From Gracilimonas sp040882225 (GTDB lineage: Bacteria; Bacteroidota; Rhodothermia; Balneolales; Balneolaceae), in NCBI GenBank assembly GCA_040882225.1, contig JBBEBR010000007.1, forward strand, positions 1-64,000: a stretch of 64,000 nt of DNA. The letters run 5' to 3'. Shown here in pieces: positions 33,924-41,355 of this stretch (positions within the stretch are counted from its first letter, which is position 1; each line of letters starts with the position of its first letter). A model generated the notes under the pieces. That model saw nothing but the letters and a program-made list of their open reading frames with translations, was not told where the DNA came from and made no database searches. The position numbers and the translations under genes were made by a program.

Positions 33924-35132
33924 ATGCCCAAAAATCTATTCAACATCGACGACACTTTTCTTTTTGAATCGGAGCTTAACGAGGAAGACCGCCTCATCAT
34001 GGAAACCGCCCGTGATTATGCCCAAAGCAAATTAGAGCCCCGCGCGCTAAAAGGAAATACTGAGGAGTATTTTGATAAAAGCATTGCTCTCGAAATGGGA
34101 GAAATGGGCTTGTTGGGAATCACCACTCCTGAAAAATATGGCGGTTCGGACGCCAGCTATACCGCTTATGGTTTAGTAGCTCGGGAAGTTGAACGTGTAG
34201 ATTCCGGCTACCGCTCTTTTATGAGTGTGCAGTCTTCGCTGGTGATGTATCCTATTTCCACTTTTGGGACGGAAGATCAGAAACAAAAATTTCTTCCCAA
34301 ATTAGCTTCCGGTGAAATGATTGGCTGCTTTGGACTAACCGAGCCCGATCACGGTTCCGACCCCGGATCAATGGTAACAACAGCTGTTAAAACAGACGGC
34401 GGCTGGATTATGAATGGCGCCAAAATGTGGATCACCAACTCTCCCATTGCAGATGTTGCCGTAGTTTGGGCAAAGGCGAAAGAGCATAAAAATGATGAAG
34501 GCGTAATCCGTGGCTTTTTGCTTGAAAAAGGGATGAAGGGGTTTTCCGCGCCTCACACCAAATACAAAATGAGCCTTCGGGCTTCAGAAACCGGCGAATT
34601 GGTTTTTGATGATGTGTTCGTTCCTGATGAAAACACTTTCCCAGATATTAAGGGATTGAAAGGGCCTTTTATGTGCCTGAATTCCGCGCGGTACGGCATT
34701 GCCTGGGGAACCGTTGGTGCTGCTGAGTTTTGCTATCAAAGAGCACGAAATTATGTATTGGACCGCAAGCAGTTTGGAAAGCCATTGGCTGCAAATCAGC
34801 TTATTCAGACTAAACTGGCAAATATGATGACCGATATCACGGCTATGCAAATGTTGGCTTACCGCCTCGGTAAATTAAAAGATGAAGGACGCGATCATCC
34901 TTCAATGACCTCTCTCGCAAAACGAAATAATTGCGGCAAAGCTTTAGAGATCGCCCGAATTTCCCGAGACATGCACGGCGGAAATGGTATTGTTGGCGAA
35001 TATCGGGTGATTCATCATGTAATGAATTTGGAGTCGGTAAATACTTATGAAGGCACTTATGATATCCACGGGTTAATTTTAGGAAGAGAGATAACGGGAA
35101 TTCAAGCTTTCACACCAAAGGGTGACGAATAA
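33924..35132 (+). CDS. gcdH: Glutaryl-CoA dehydrogenase-type acyl-CoA dehydrogenase
   Basis: A 402-residue flavoenzyme. The markers of the glutaryl-CoA dehydrogenase subgroup are present: YRSFMSVQSSLVMYPI, GLTEPDHGSDPGSM, KMSLRASETGELVFDDVFVP and the catalytic-Glu motif NTYEGTYDIHGLILGR. It would oxidatively decarboxylate glutaryl-CoA from Lys/Trp breakdown to crotonyl-CoA and give electrons to ETF. Leader sequence lacks the candidate operator seen before the other acyl-CoA dehydrogenase. Confidence 0.87.
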   Translation: MPKNLFNIDDTFLFESELNEEDRLIMETARDYAQSKLEPRALKGNTEEYFDKSIALEMGEMGLLGITTPEKYGGSDASYTAYGLVAREVERVDSGYRSFMSVQSSLVMYPISTFGTEDQKQKFLPKLASGEMIGCFGLTEPDHGSDPGSMVTTAVKTDGGWIMNGAKMWITNSPIADVAVVWAKAKEHKNDEGVIRGFLLEKGMKGFSAPHTKYKMSLRASETGELVFDDVFVPDENTFPDIKGLKGPFMCLNSARYGIAWGTVGAAEFCYQRARNYVLDRKQFGKPLAANQLIQTKLANMMTDITAMQMLAYRLGKLKDEGRDHPSMTSLAKRNNCGKALEIARISRDMHGGNGIVGEYRVIHHVMNLESVNTYEGTYDIHGLILGREITGIQAFTPKGDE

Positions 35133-35257
35133 TTGGCTGCTTCTTAGCTTTGGCATAATTCATAATTCGAAACTGAACTGTTTTTTTCGGTTCGTTCTTT
35201 TTAAGCATTTGTCCTTTCATTCAATTACTTTAGCCGCGCAATTTAGGTTTACAAGAA

Positions 35258-35758
35258 ATGACTCTCAAAGAACGCTTATCAGAAAATACAGACGCTTTTA
35301 TTCGTTCAGTTAAAGACATTCCTGATAATTTATTTAATACCCCGCCAGATGAAAATTCTTGGTCACCGGCAGGTGTAGCTGAACATGTGTATCGGTCTGA
35401 ATTTGGGATCAGCCGTTTGTTTAAAGGAAAAACTTCTCCGTTAAAAGATCGTGAACCAGATTCGAAAGTCTCGGAGTTTGAGCTGCGGTTGTCAAATCCT
35501 TCCAGGATGAAAGCTTCTGACATTATTAGCCCGACACCGGGAAAAAAAGACAAAGATGGATTAATTGAGAAGTTCCGGACTAACAGACAAGCTATTGGGG
35601 ATTTGATCGGGGAGGGTTCATTGTATGAAGTTTGCCTGCTATTTGAACATCCTATTTATGGTTTCTTGACCCGGAGTGAATGGGTTAAATTCAGTATTTT
35701 ACACACAGAACGGCACATGCGTCAAGTTGAGAACATCAAGAATTATCACAATAAATAA
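35258..35758 (+). CDS. DinB-like metal-binding family protein
   Basis: A 166-residue four-helix DinB/YfiT-like protein. The three likely metal-ligand histidines fall in WSPAGVAEHVYRSE (one) and LHTERHMRQVENI (two), the family arrangement. Substrates of such proteins are usually thiols in thiol-transferase or maleylpyruvate-isomerase roles; here the substrate is unknown. The ATG is at 35258, with the next gene 16 bases downstream, probably co-transcribed. Confidence 0.78.
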   Translation: MTLKERLSENTDAFIRSVKDIPDNLFNTPPDENSWSPAGVAEHVYRSEFGISRLFKGKTSPLKDREPDSKVSEFELRLSNPSRMKASDIISPTPGKKDKDGLIEKFRTNRQAIGDLIGEGSLYEVCLLFEHPIYGFLTRSEWVKFSILHTERHMRQVENIKNYHNK

Positions 35759-35774
35759 GTAGCGCTATACATTT

Positions 35775-36722
35775 ATGAGCTTAGTTTTTAAAGTTACCAT
35801 CGCATTTTTCCTTTTTTGGCCGTCTGCCGCTTTTGCTCAGGAAATTATAAAAGATGAAGTGGTTTTTAAAAACGGAGATATTGTCCTTAACGGGGTCCTG
35901 ATTCTGCCTGAAAAATCTAATAATGCACCGGCTCTTATTTTCATAGGAGGTGTTGATGAATACGGTGAATTGCATCCAATGCGCTCTTCTTTTATCACAG
36001 AAAACCTGGAGTATTTTACCCAGCATGGAGTAGCTGTTTTGTACTATGATCCGCGAGGAATTGGAAACTCAACTGGTCGCTGGCATCGCGCCACCCTTTC
36101 CGAATTTGCTGAGGATGCTATAGCTGCAATCCGTTTTCTCAAACAACGCAAAGAAATTGATTCTTCTCGTATTGGCATAATTGGACACGGAGAAGATGGA
36201 TGGGTTGCTCAGATAGTTGCCGCAGATAATCCCAATGAGATAAAAATGATGGCTTCACTTGCCGGCCCGACATTTGATGCGCAAACCCTGCTCACCAATC
36301 AGTACTACAATGAATATTTATGTACCGGCCAGGATAGTGCAGAAGCTTTGATAAAAGCCGAACAAAAAGCTATTTCCCATGAAAACTGGGTTTCCATCTT
36401 TCCTCTTACAAAACGATGGCGCCATATGAAAATGAAGCAGGGTTTTGATCCCGCCGAAAAACTGAAACATTTAAACATTCCTTCGCTGTTCGTTTTTGGG
36501 GAAAATGACGGGGAGGTTTACCCGGACTGGTCGATCGATTACCTGAATAAAATTTTCCCGGGTTCTATTCCGGATAATTTCGCCATTGAGATTGTATCGG
36601 GAGCCAATCACTATTTTAAAGTAACCGACAGCTGCTCAGACAATAGAAATGGCAATATCGAAAAAAACTACTCTTTCCGTTTTAAGGAAGTTCTTCGGAA
36701 TTGGGTTTTTGAGACTTTATAA
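35775..36722 (+). CDS. Alpha/beta-hydrolase fold protein lacking nucleophile Ser
   Basis: A 315-residue exported protein with a signal peptide ending AAFAQ. The fold is clear: oxyanion region IFIGGVDEYGE, DPRGIGNSTG, nucleophile elbow, acid in FGENDGEVYPDW, His in SGANHYF. The elbow reads GHGEDG (137-142) instead of GHSxGG, so the nucleophile position 139 is Gly. The rest of the triad is intact. It may be a pseudoenzyme, or another residue serves. Its 3' end overlaps the end of the convergent HEAT/cyclophilin gene. Confidence 0.8.
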   Translation: MSLVFKVTIAFFLFWPSAAFAQEIIKDEVVFKNGDIVLNGVLILPEKSNNAPALIFIGGVDEYGELHPMRSSFITENLEYFTQHGVAVLYYDPRGIGNSTGRWHRATLSEFAEDAIAAIRFLKQRKEIDSSRIGIIGHGEDGWVAQIVAADNPNEIKMMASLAGPTFDAQTLLTNQYYNEYLCTGQDSAEALIKAEQKAISHENWVSIFPLTKRWRHMKMKQGFDPAEKLKHLNIPSLFVFGENDGEVYPDWSIDYLNKIFPGSIPDNFAIEIVSGANHYFKVTDSCSDNRNGNIEKNYSFRFKEVLRNWVFETL

Positions 36723-38756
36723 TGGCGTAAAATTCTCCCAATAAGCTGCTTTCACTTTATCCCCTACCATCATTTTGTCAACTACGTCCATTCCCTCAAT
36801 AACTTCACCCACAATTGTATAACGGCCATTCAGGTGCGGAGCCCACTGATGCATAAAAAAGTACTGACTGCCTTCTGTATCGGTTCCCGCACTCGCAATT
36901 CCCACTTTGCTCCGCCAATACTGTTCTTCTGAAGCTTCGGTTGGCACAACATAATCGGGGCCGCCAAAACCATCTCCGGTCTCAACATCACCGCCCTGCA
37001 CCACAAAATTTGGTGCCACCCGGTGAAAAGCCACATCATCATATGCGCCCGCAGTAGTTAAGCTATCCATTCCCGAAATAGTAGCCGGAGCTGAAAGAAC
37101 ATTCATTTCAACCCTGATGATTCCTTTATCGGTATCAAGCACCCAAACGGGATTGAAGCCTAATTCCAAAAGGCGAGACCAATTCGGTTCCCGAAATGTA
37201 ACCTCCCCTCCTTCAGTTTCAGGAATTTCCCAGCCCTGATTTCGCAAAGTATTATTTAGAGCCGTATTCCCTTTTGCAGCCAAAGAATCGATCAGAGGTT
37301 TTGCCTGCTCCTCAAACTCTTCCTTCAAAAAACCGCCCATTCCCTGATATACTTCCACGTCTTCAGGAAGCCGAAACTGAGCAAGAATCTCCTCAAAACG
37401 TTCATAGTCGCTTACAACTATCAAATCTGTGTCCATTAATAAGTTTCCAACTGAGTAGGCTATCGACCTGTCTCCTTTGTTCAGCACCTCAAAAAGTAGT
37501 TCTCTTACCCTTTCATTTTGCGCCGCGCTTTTTTCTGTTTGGGGAAGTGAAGGCCACCAGTTATTTAAAGCCTGAACAGCAAATAAAACTTCCATTCTGT
37601 TATCGCTGTTTATGTGTACTTCAAGCTCTGATAAAAACTCACCTGTGGAAAATTCACCCCTGAAAATATTAAGCTTTTTGATAAGCAGGTATTCATTTCC
37701 AGTAGAAAGTGTGTTGGCTAATTCCAGGAATTCATCGGCAGATTTTAAAGCCGAAATACCCGACAACCTCACCGAAGCTTCTTTTTCTTCATTTTCTACA
37801 ATGTTCGATATTATAACCGAATCAAATTGCTCCGGCTTATCCATTTTGTTTTTCAACTGATTCAATGCAACTTCATTAACCACCGGATTTTGGTGATTCA
37901 ATAACTTTGTAAAAGCATCAGCCAGTTTTTCGCTCCACTCCAATTCGTTCAGAAAACCCGCCAGTTCAATGGCAAGTTGCACATTCATCTGCTCTACACC
38001 CGATAAATCAAGTTTCTTGAAGGAGTTTTCCAAATCACTTTGGAATGCGATTTTCAACATGTATTGCTGAATAAGTGGATCTTCAGAATCCAGATAAGTA
38101 TCCCAAATACTTTTTAAAGACTGGGCATTTTCAATCTTTCTTCCACCCCGAAAATAACCATAGAAATAGGCTATCAATAATTGCTGATCATCTTGAATAG
38201 CTGCATGTCGTATAATCAGGTCTTCGTTAAAACTGCTAATTTCATGTTTTATTAACAGCCTGCTAATCGCTAAGGCTGCATTAAATTCATAGCGTTCAAA
38301 AATAAACTGTTCAAAATTTCGCACTAAAAAAGCTAAAGATTCCTCTCCTCCCTGCTGGCCCAAAACCTGGCTAATTCCCGCTCTTAAAGAAACCACCCGG
38401 TCCCAGTCTGTCATCAGGCTTGCCAGTTGTTCCTCCGTTAACTCTTTTGTACTAAGAGCAGCCCAGGCCTCTTCGGTATTGGAAGTTTTTACTGCCTCAA
38501 TAAACTTGTCCAAACTGTCTACCGGCGTGCTGATAAGAGCTCGCCAAGCCTGCTTCCTGACCGCCTCAAAATCGTGTTCGGTGAAAGGAAGAATGGCATC
38601 AGCATCCCGCTCATAAATAGCCTGATATAAACTGGGATAATCCTCAGTCATCATTACTGTAGATGAAGATGGTGTACATGAAGTAAATACAAGCGGAAGC
38701 AGAAACACCCAAAAATACTTGCACATATTATTTACACATTTGTTATTGACCTTCAT
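36717..38756 (-). CDS. HEAT-like/cyclophilin PPIase lipoprotein
   Basis: A 679-residue lipoprotein. Start at ATG 38756 is chosen because AAAAGGAG lies 7 bases upstream; an ATG at 38780 is in the upstream repeats. Signal peptide ends in the lipobox FTSC. The long N-terminal region is alpha-helical with HEAT-like repeats. The C-terminal cyclophilin domain (TTAGAYDDVAFHRVAPNFVVQGGD, GSQYFFMHQWAPHLNGRYTIVGEV, active-site FHR retained) is a prolyl isomerase. It probably folds periplasmic or outer-membrane proteins. Convergent with the alpha/beta-hydrolase gene, divergent from lexA. Confidence 0.82.
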   Translation of the reverse strand: MKVNNKCVNNMCKYFWVFLLPLVFTSCTPSSSTVMMTEDYPSLYQAIYERDADAILPFTEHDFEAVRKQAWRALISTPVDSLDKFIEAVKTSNTEEAWAALSTKELTEEQLASLMTDWDRVVSLRAGISQVLGQQGGEESLAFLVRNFEQFIFERYEFNAALAISRLLIKHEISSFNEDLIIRHAAIQDDQQLLIAYFYGYFRGGRKIENAQSLKSIWDTYLDSEDPLIQQYMLKIAFQSDLENSFKKLDLSGVEQMNVQLAIELAGFLNELEWSEKLADAFTKLLNHQNPVVNEVALNQLKNKMDKPEQFDSVIISNIVENEEKEASVRLSGISALKSADEFLELANTLSTGNEYLLIKKLNIFRGEFSTGEFLSELEVHINSDNRMEVLFAVQALNNWWPSLPQTEKSAAQNERVRELLFEVLNKGDRSIAYSVGNLLMDTDLIVVSDYERFEEILAQFRLPEDVEVYQGMGGFLKEEFEEQAKPLIDSLAAKGNTALNNTLRNQGWEIPETEGGEVTFREPNWSRLLELGFNPVWVLDTDKGIIRVEMNVLSAPATISGMDSLTTAGAYDDVAFHRVAPNFVVQGGDVETGDGFGGPDYVVPTEASEEQYWRSKVGIASAGTDTEGSQYFFMHQWAPHLNGRYTIVGEVIEGMDVVDKMMVGDKVKAAYWENFTPL

Positions 38757-38795
38757 CACCAAACTCCTTTTATTACACATATTTTACACATTAAT
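38729..38795. promoter_or_regulatory. Clustered TTACACAT repeats between lexA and PPIase genes
   Basis: TTACACAT (or its complement ATGTGTAA) occurs three times: in 38731-38739 inside the start of the lipoprotein gene, and in tandem at about 38773-38780 and 38784-38791 just before lexA, with an 11-base period. A diverged copy, GCACATAT, is beside the first. The positions are suitable for an autoregulatory LexA operator, but the match to any known LexA box is not established. Confidence 0.35.
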
Positions 38796-38806
38796 ATAAC
38801 TTCGCC

Positions 38807-39463
38807 ATGGATAATGCACATTTAACCCGAAAACAGCACGAGTTTTTTAATTTCATAGTAGACTACCGAAAAGAGAATGACGTGTGGCCCACTTATCGTG
38901 AAATCGCCGAACATTTTGATTATCGCTCACCTAATAGCGTAACACAAAATATACAGGCTCTACTGAAAAAAGGCTATTTGATCAAAAAGAATGACGAGGA
39001 GTATGAATTGCCTTCCGAAAAAAGAAGTCTTTTGAATGATATGGGGCATCTGAATGAAATTCCAATCCGGGGATTAATTGCTGCTGGTTATTTACAAGAA
39101 GCGGTTGAAGCAGATTTAGGAAGTATTACTATGGACTCTCTTTTCCCAAATTTAGATCAGCTTTTTGCGCTTCGCGTCTCGGGATTCAGCATGAAAGATG
39201 TTGGTATCTATGACGGAGATTTTGTTTTGTTGATGGATACCGATGTAAAGAATGGAGATATTGGCGCAGTACTTTTTGATGGAGAAACAAGCCTGAAGAA
39301 AATTTACTGGGATGATAACGGCTTGCGTTTAGAACCTGCAAATGAAGAGTATGACAACATCACCATCACTCCCGATGTATTTGAGGAAGTGCGAATTATC
39401 GGAAAATACATTGGCCACGTAAATCGGCAGGGATTTCAGCGGGCGGTACCAAAAGTAGCTTAA
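38807..39463 (+). CDS. lexA: LexA repressor
   Basis: A 218-residue SOS repressor. N-terminal winged helix: PTYREIAEHFDYRSPNSVTQNIQALLKKGYL. Cleavage pair A93-G94 in RGLIAAGYL; catalytic S128 in SGFSMKDVGI and K164 in TSLKKIY, all as in E. coli LexA. It binds DNA as a dimer and self-cleaves on RecA activation. It is 50 bases from the divergent PPIase gene, with clustered TTACACAT repeats between them. Confidence 0.93.
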   Translation: MDNAHLTRKQHEFFNFIVDYRKENDVWPTYREIAEHFDYRSPNSVTQNIQALLKKGYLIKKNDEEYELPSEKRSLLNDMGHLNEIPIRGLIAAGYLQEAVEADLGSITMDSLFPNLDQLFALRVSGFSMKDVGIYDGDFVLLMDTDVKNGDIGAVLFDGETSLKKIYWDDNGLRLEPANEEYDNITITPDVFEEVRIIGKYIGHVNRQGFQRAVPKVA

Positions 39464-39523
39464 TTACTATTTAACTCTTATGAGTCCAATAACCTCTACT
39501 GCACTCAAGGTGAGAGAGAATTG

Positions 39524-39700
39524 TTAATTTTTCTTTGGTACTTCAACCGAGTCGGGCATAGTCACAAATCTGCCGTTCGCGTTTTTTCTGGCTTCATGCA
39601 ATTGGGAGTCTTTTATCCAGGCCCGGCCGCCGTCTCTTTGTAATCTTTTCGTGTTTTTATATTTGAATGCCTGTTCGTGAAATGAAGGTAATTTTTTCAT
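39524..39700 (-). CDS. Possible small basic protein (58 aa)
   Basis: An ATG-to-TAA frame of 58 codons on the minus strand in the lexA-rplU gap. The product (MKKLPSFHEQAFKY..., ending VEVPKKN) is hydrophilic, rich in Lys/Arg/Asn and without membrane segment. Composition is protein-like rather than random, but no family is recognised and the ribosome-binding site is weak. It is flanked by genes on the other strand. A plausible small gene; conservation is needed to decide. Confidence 0.4.
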   Translation of the reverse strand: MKKLPSFHEQAFKYKNTKRLQRDGGRAWIKDSQLHEARKNANGRFVTMPDSVEVPKKN

Positions 39701-39763
39701 AATCCATTTTTTTTATTTTCTCAAAGTTACTTCATGTATTTGAATTTTTCACTACAGAATTGC

Positions 39764-39794
39764 TTTGTTTTGTAACGTGCAAACCTTATCTTTT
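39764..39794 (+). promoter_or_regulatory. Candidate rplU promoter
   Basis: TTTG (39764-39767), 19-base spacer, TATCTTTT (39787-39794), about 40 bases before the rplU start: a good fit to the Bacteroidota TTTG/TAnnTTTG promoter. Confidence 0.5.
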
Positions 39795-39832
39795 CAAGCT
39801 CTGAATAAATCACAAAGAAAGAATTTAAGAAT

Positions 39833-40351
39833 ATGTACGCTATTGTTGAAATCGGCGGACACCAATACAAAGTAGCAGAAAATGACGTGTTGTTTGTTGA
39901 CAAACAAATCGCCGAAGGTGGAAAGCTTACTTTTGATAAAGTGTTGCTAATAAAAGAAGGTAACGGAAGTGTTAAAGTTGGTACACCCGTTGTTAAAGGT
40001 GCCGAAGTAACAGCTAAACTTTTAGATACTGTTAAATCTGATAAGGTTCTGATTTTCAAGAAAAAACGAAGAAAAGGATATCAGAAATTGAATGGCCACC
40101 GACAGGTAATGTCTCAAATTGAAATTGAGAGCATTTCTGTTTCAGGTTCTGGCTCTAAAAAGAAAACAGAAGCGAAGAAGGAAACTACTTCTGAGAGCAA
40201 GGCAACAGCTCCTAAAAAAGAAAAATCTAAACAAGCCTCGGCTGATTTAAACTCAATGACAGTTGCTGAACTGAGAGATCTTGCAAAGGAAAAAGGCCTT
40301 ACAGGATACTCGAGTTTGAAAAAAGCAGAACTAATTGAAGCTTTAAAATAA
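39833..40351 (+). CDS. rplU: Ribosomal protein L21 with C-terminal Rho_N-like extension
   Basis: A 172-residue protein, about 70 longer than standard L21. Residues 1-104 are a normal L21 (MYAIVEIGGHQYKVAENDVL, FKKKRRKGYQKLNGHRQ). A Lys/Ser/Ala-rich linker (105-137) leads to a C-terminal helical domain (138-172: LNSMTVAELRDLAKEKGLTG, LKKAELIEAL) resembling the Rho N-terminal/SAP-like fold. L21 binds 23S rRNA in the large subunit; the extra domain may bind nucleic acid. It is 23 bases upstream of rpmA, in one operon, with a good promoter. Confidence 0.92.
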   Translation: MYAIVEIGGHQYKVAENDVLFVDKQIAEGGKLTFDKVLLIKEGNGSVKVGTPVVKGAEVTAKLLDTVKSDKVLIFKKKRRKGYQKLNGHRQVMSQIEIESISVSGSGSKKKTEAKKETTSESKATAPKKEKSKQASADLNSMTVAELRDLAKEKGLTGYSSLKKAELIEALK

Positions 40352-40374
40352 TTCACATTTAAAACCCTACTATT

Positions 40375-40632
40375 ATGGCACATAAGAAAGGTCAAGGTTC
40401 TACAAGAAACGGTCGTGATTCACAATCTAAACGGCTTGGCGTAAAAAAATTCGGCGGCGAATTTGTTCGTGCCGGTGGTATTATTATTCGTCAAAGAGGT
40501 ACTAAATTTCATCCCGGCGAAAATGTTATGCGTGGCGGTGATGATACCCTTTTCGCTACCTCTGATGGCAAAGTTAATTTTGCTGTGCGCTCAGGTGGCA
40601 GAAAGCATGTGAATGTAGAGCCACTGAACTAA
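40375..40632 (+). CDS. rpmA: Ribosomal protein L27
   Basis: An 85-residue L27 of standard length: MAHKKGQGSTRNGRDSQSKR at the N-terminus, with GGIIIRQRGTKFHPGENV and GGDDTLFA following. It lies at the peptidyl-transferase centre of the large subunit. No N-terminal cleavable extension of the Firmicutes type is present. It is followed by a terminator 21 bases downstream. Confidence 0.97.
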   Translation: MAHKKGQGSTRNGRDSQSKRLGVKKFGGEFVRAGGIIIRQRGTKFHPGENVMRGGDDTLFATSDGKVNFAVRSGGRKHVNVEPLN

Positions 40633-40653
40633 CTTCACTTTTTGATAGAAATT

Positions 40654-40688
40654 AAAGCCTTAATTCCAGTTGGAGTTAAGGCTTTTTT
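40654..40688 (+). terminator. Intrinsic terminator after rpmA
   Basis: AAAGCCTTAA (40654-40663), loop, TTAAGGCTTT (40676-40685) followed by T residues: ten perfect pairs ending the rplU-rpmA operon. The next gene's true start lies just beyond it. Confidence 0.85.
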
Positions 40689-40701
40689 TATATCTTCTGC
40701 C

Positions 40702-41355
40702 ATGCAAAATCCTCAAATACCAGGCCTTGAGCTACCCGTTAGAACAATTTATTGTATCGGCAGAAATTACGCTGACCATGCCAAAGAGCTAAAGAATGCC
40801 GTTCCTACTTCTCCTGTTGTGTTTATAAAACCGGTGGGCACCATTTGCTATAATGATGCTGAAATTTCACTCCCGCCAGAGAGCAAAGAGGTTCATTTTG
40901 AAGCAGAACTGGTGGTGGCTATTTCAAAATCAGGAAAAAATATTCCGACTTTTTCAGCTCTTGATTATGTGGCTGGTTATGGAGTTGGAATAGATTTTAC
41001 TGCCCGTGATTTCCAACAAGCTGCAAAAGAAAAAGGACTGCCTTGGGCAATAGCGAAAGGATTTGATCAATTTGCTCCTATAAGTGATTTCATAAAGGCC
41101 AAGGAAATAGAGAATCCAAATAACCTTGATTTAAAGCTTTTCCTAAACAGCTTTATTAAGCAACACGGAAATACTTCAGAGATGATCTTTCCCGTTGATT
41201 ACCTGATTTCATTTCTCTCCACCATTTTTACCTTGCATCCAGGAGACCTTATTTTTACAGGAACGCCCAGCGGAGTTGGCCCTGTAAAATCGGGCGATCG
41301 CTTAGAAGTGATGCTTGAGAACGGAATCATAACTTTAACTGTGAAGATTGGTTAA
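40702..41355 (+). CDS. Fumarylacetoacetate hydrolase-family protein
   Basis: A 217-residue FAHD1-like enzyme. Start at ATG 40702 is chosen because the upstream extension runs through the rpmA terminator. It has IGRNYADHAKEL, KPVGTI, the metal-binding EXE in HFEAELVVAI, and the FTGTPSGVGPV signature. FAHD1-type enzymes act on acylpyruvates or decarboxylate oxaloacetate; the exact substrate is not decidable. It overlaps the next gene by 8 bases. Confidence 0.82.
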   Translation: MQNPQIPGLELPVRTIYCIGRNYADHAKELKNAVPTSPVVFIKPVGTICYNDAEISLPPESKEVHFEAELVVAISKSGKNIPTFSALDYVAGYGVGIDFTARDFQQAAKEKGLPWAIAKGFDQFAPISDFIKAKEIENPNNLDLKLFLNSFIKQHGNTSEMIFPVDYLISFLSTIFTLHPGDLIFTGTPSGVGPVKSGDRLEVMLENGIITLTVKIG

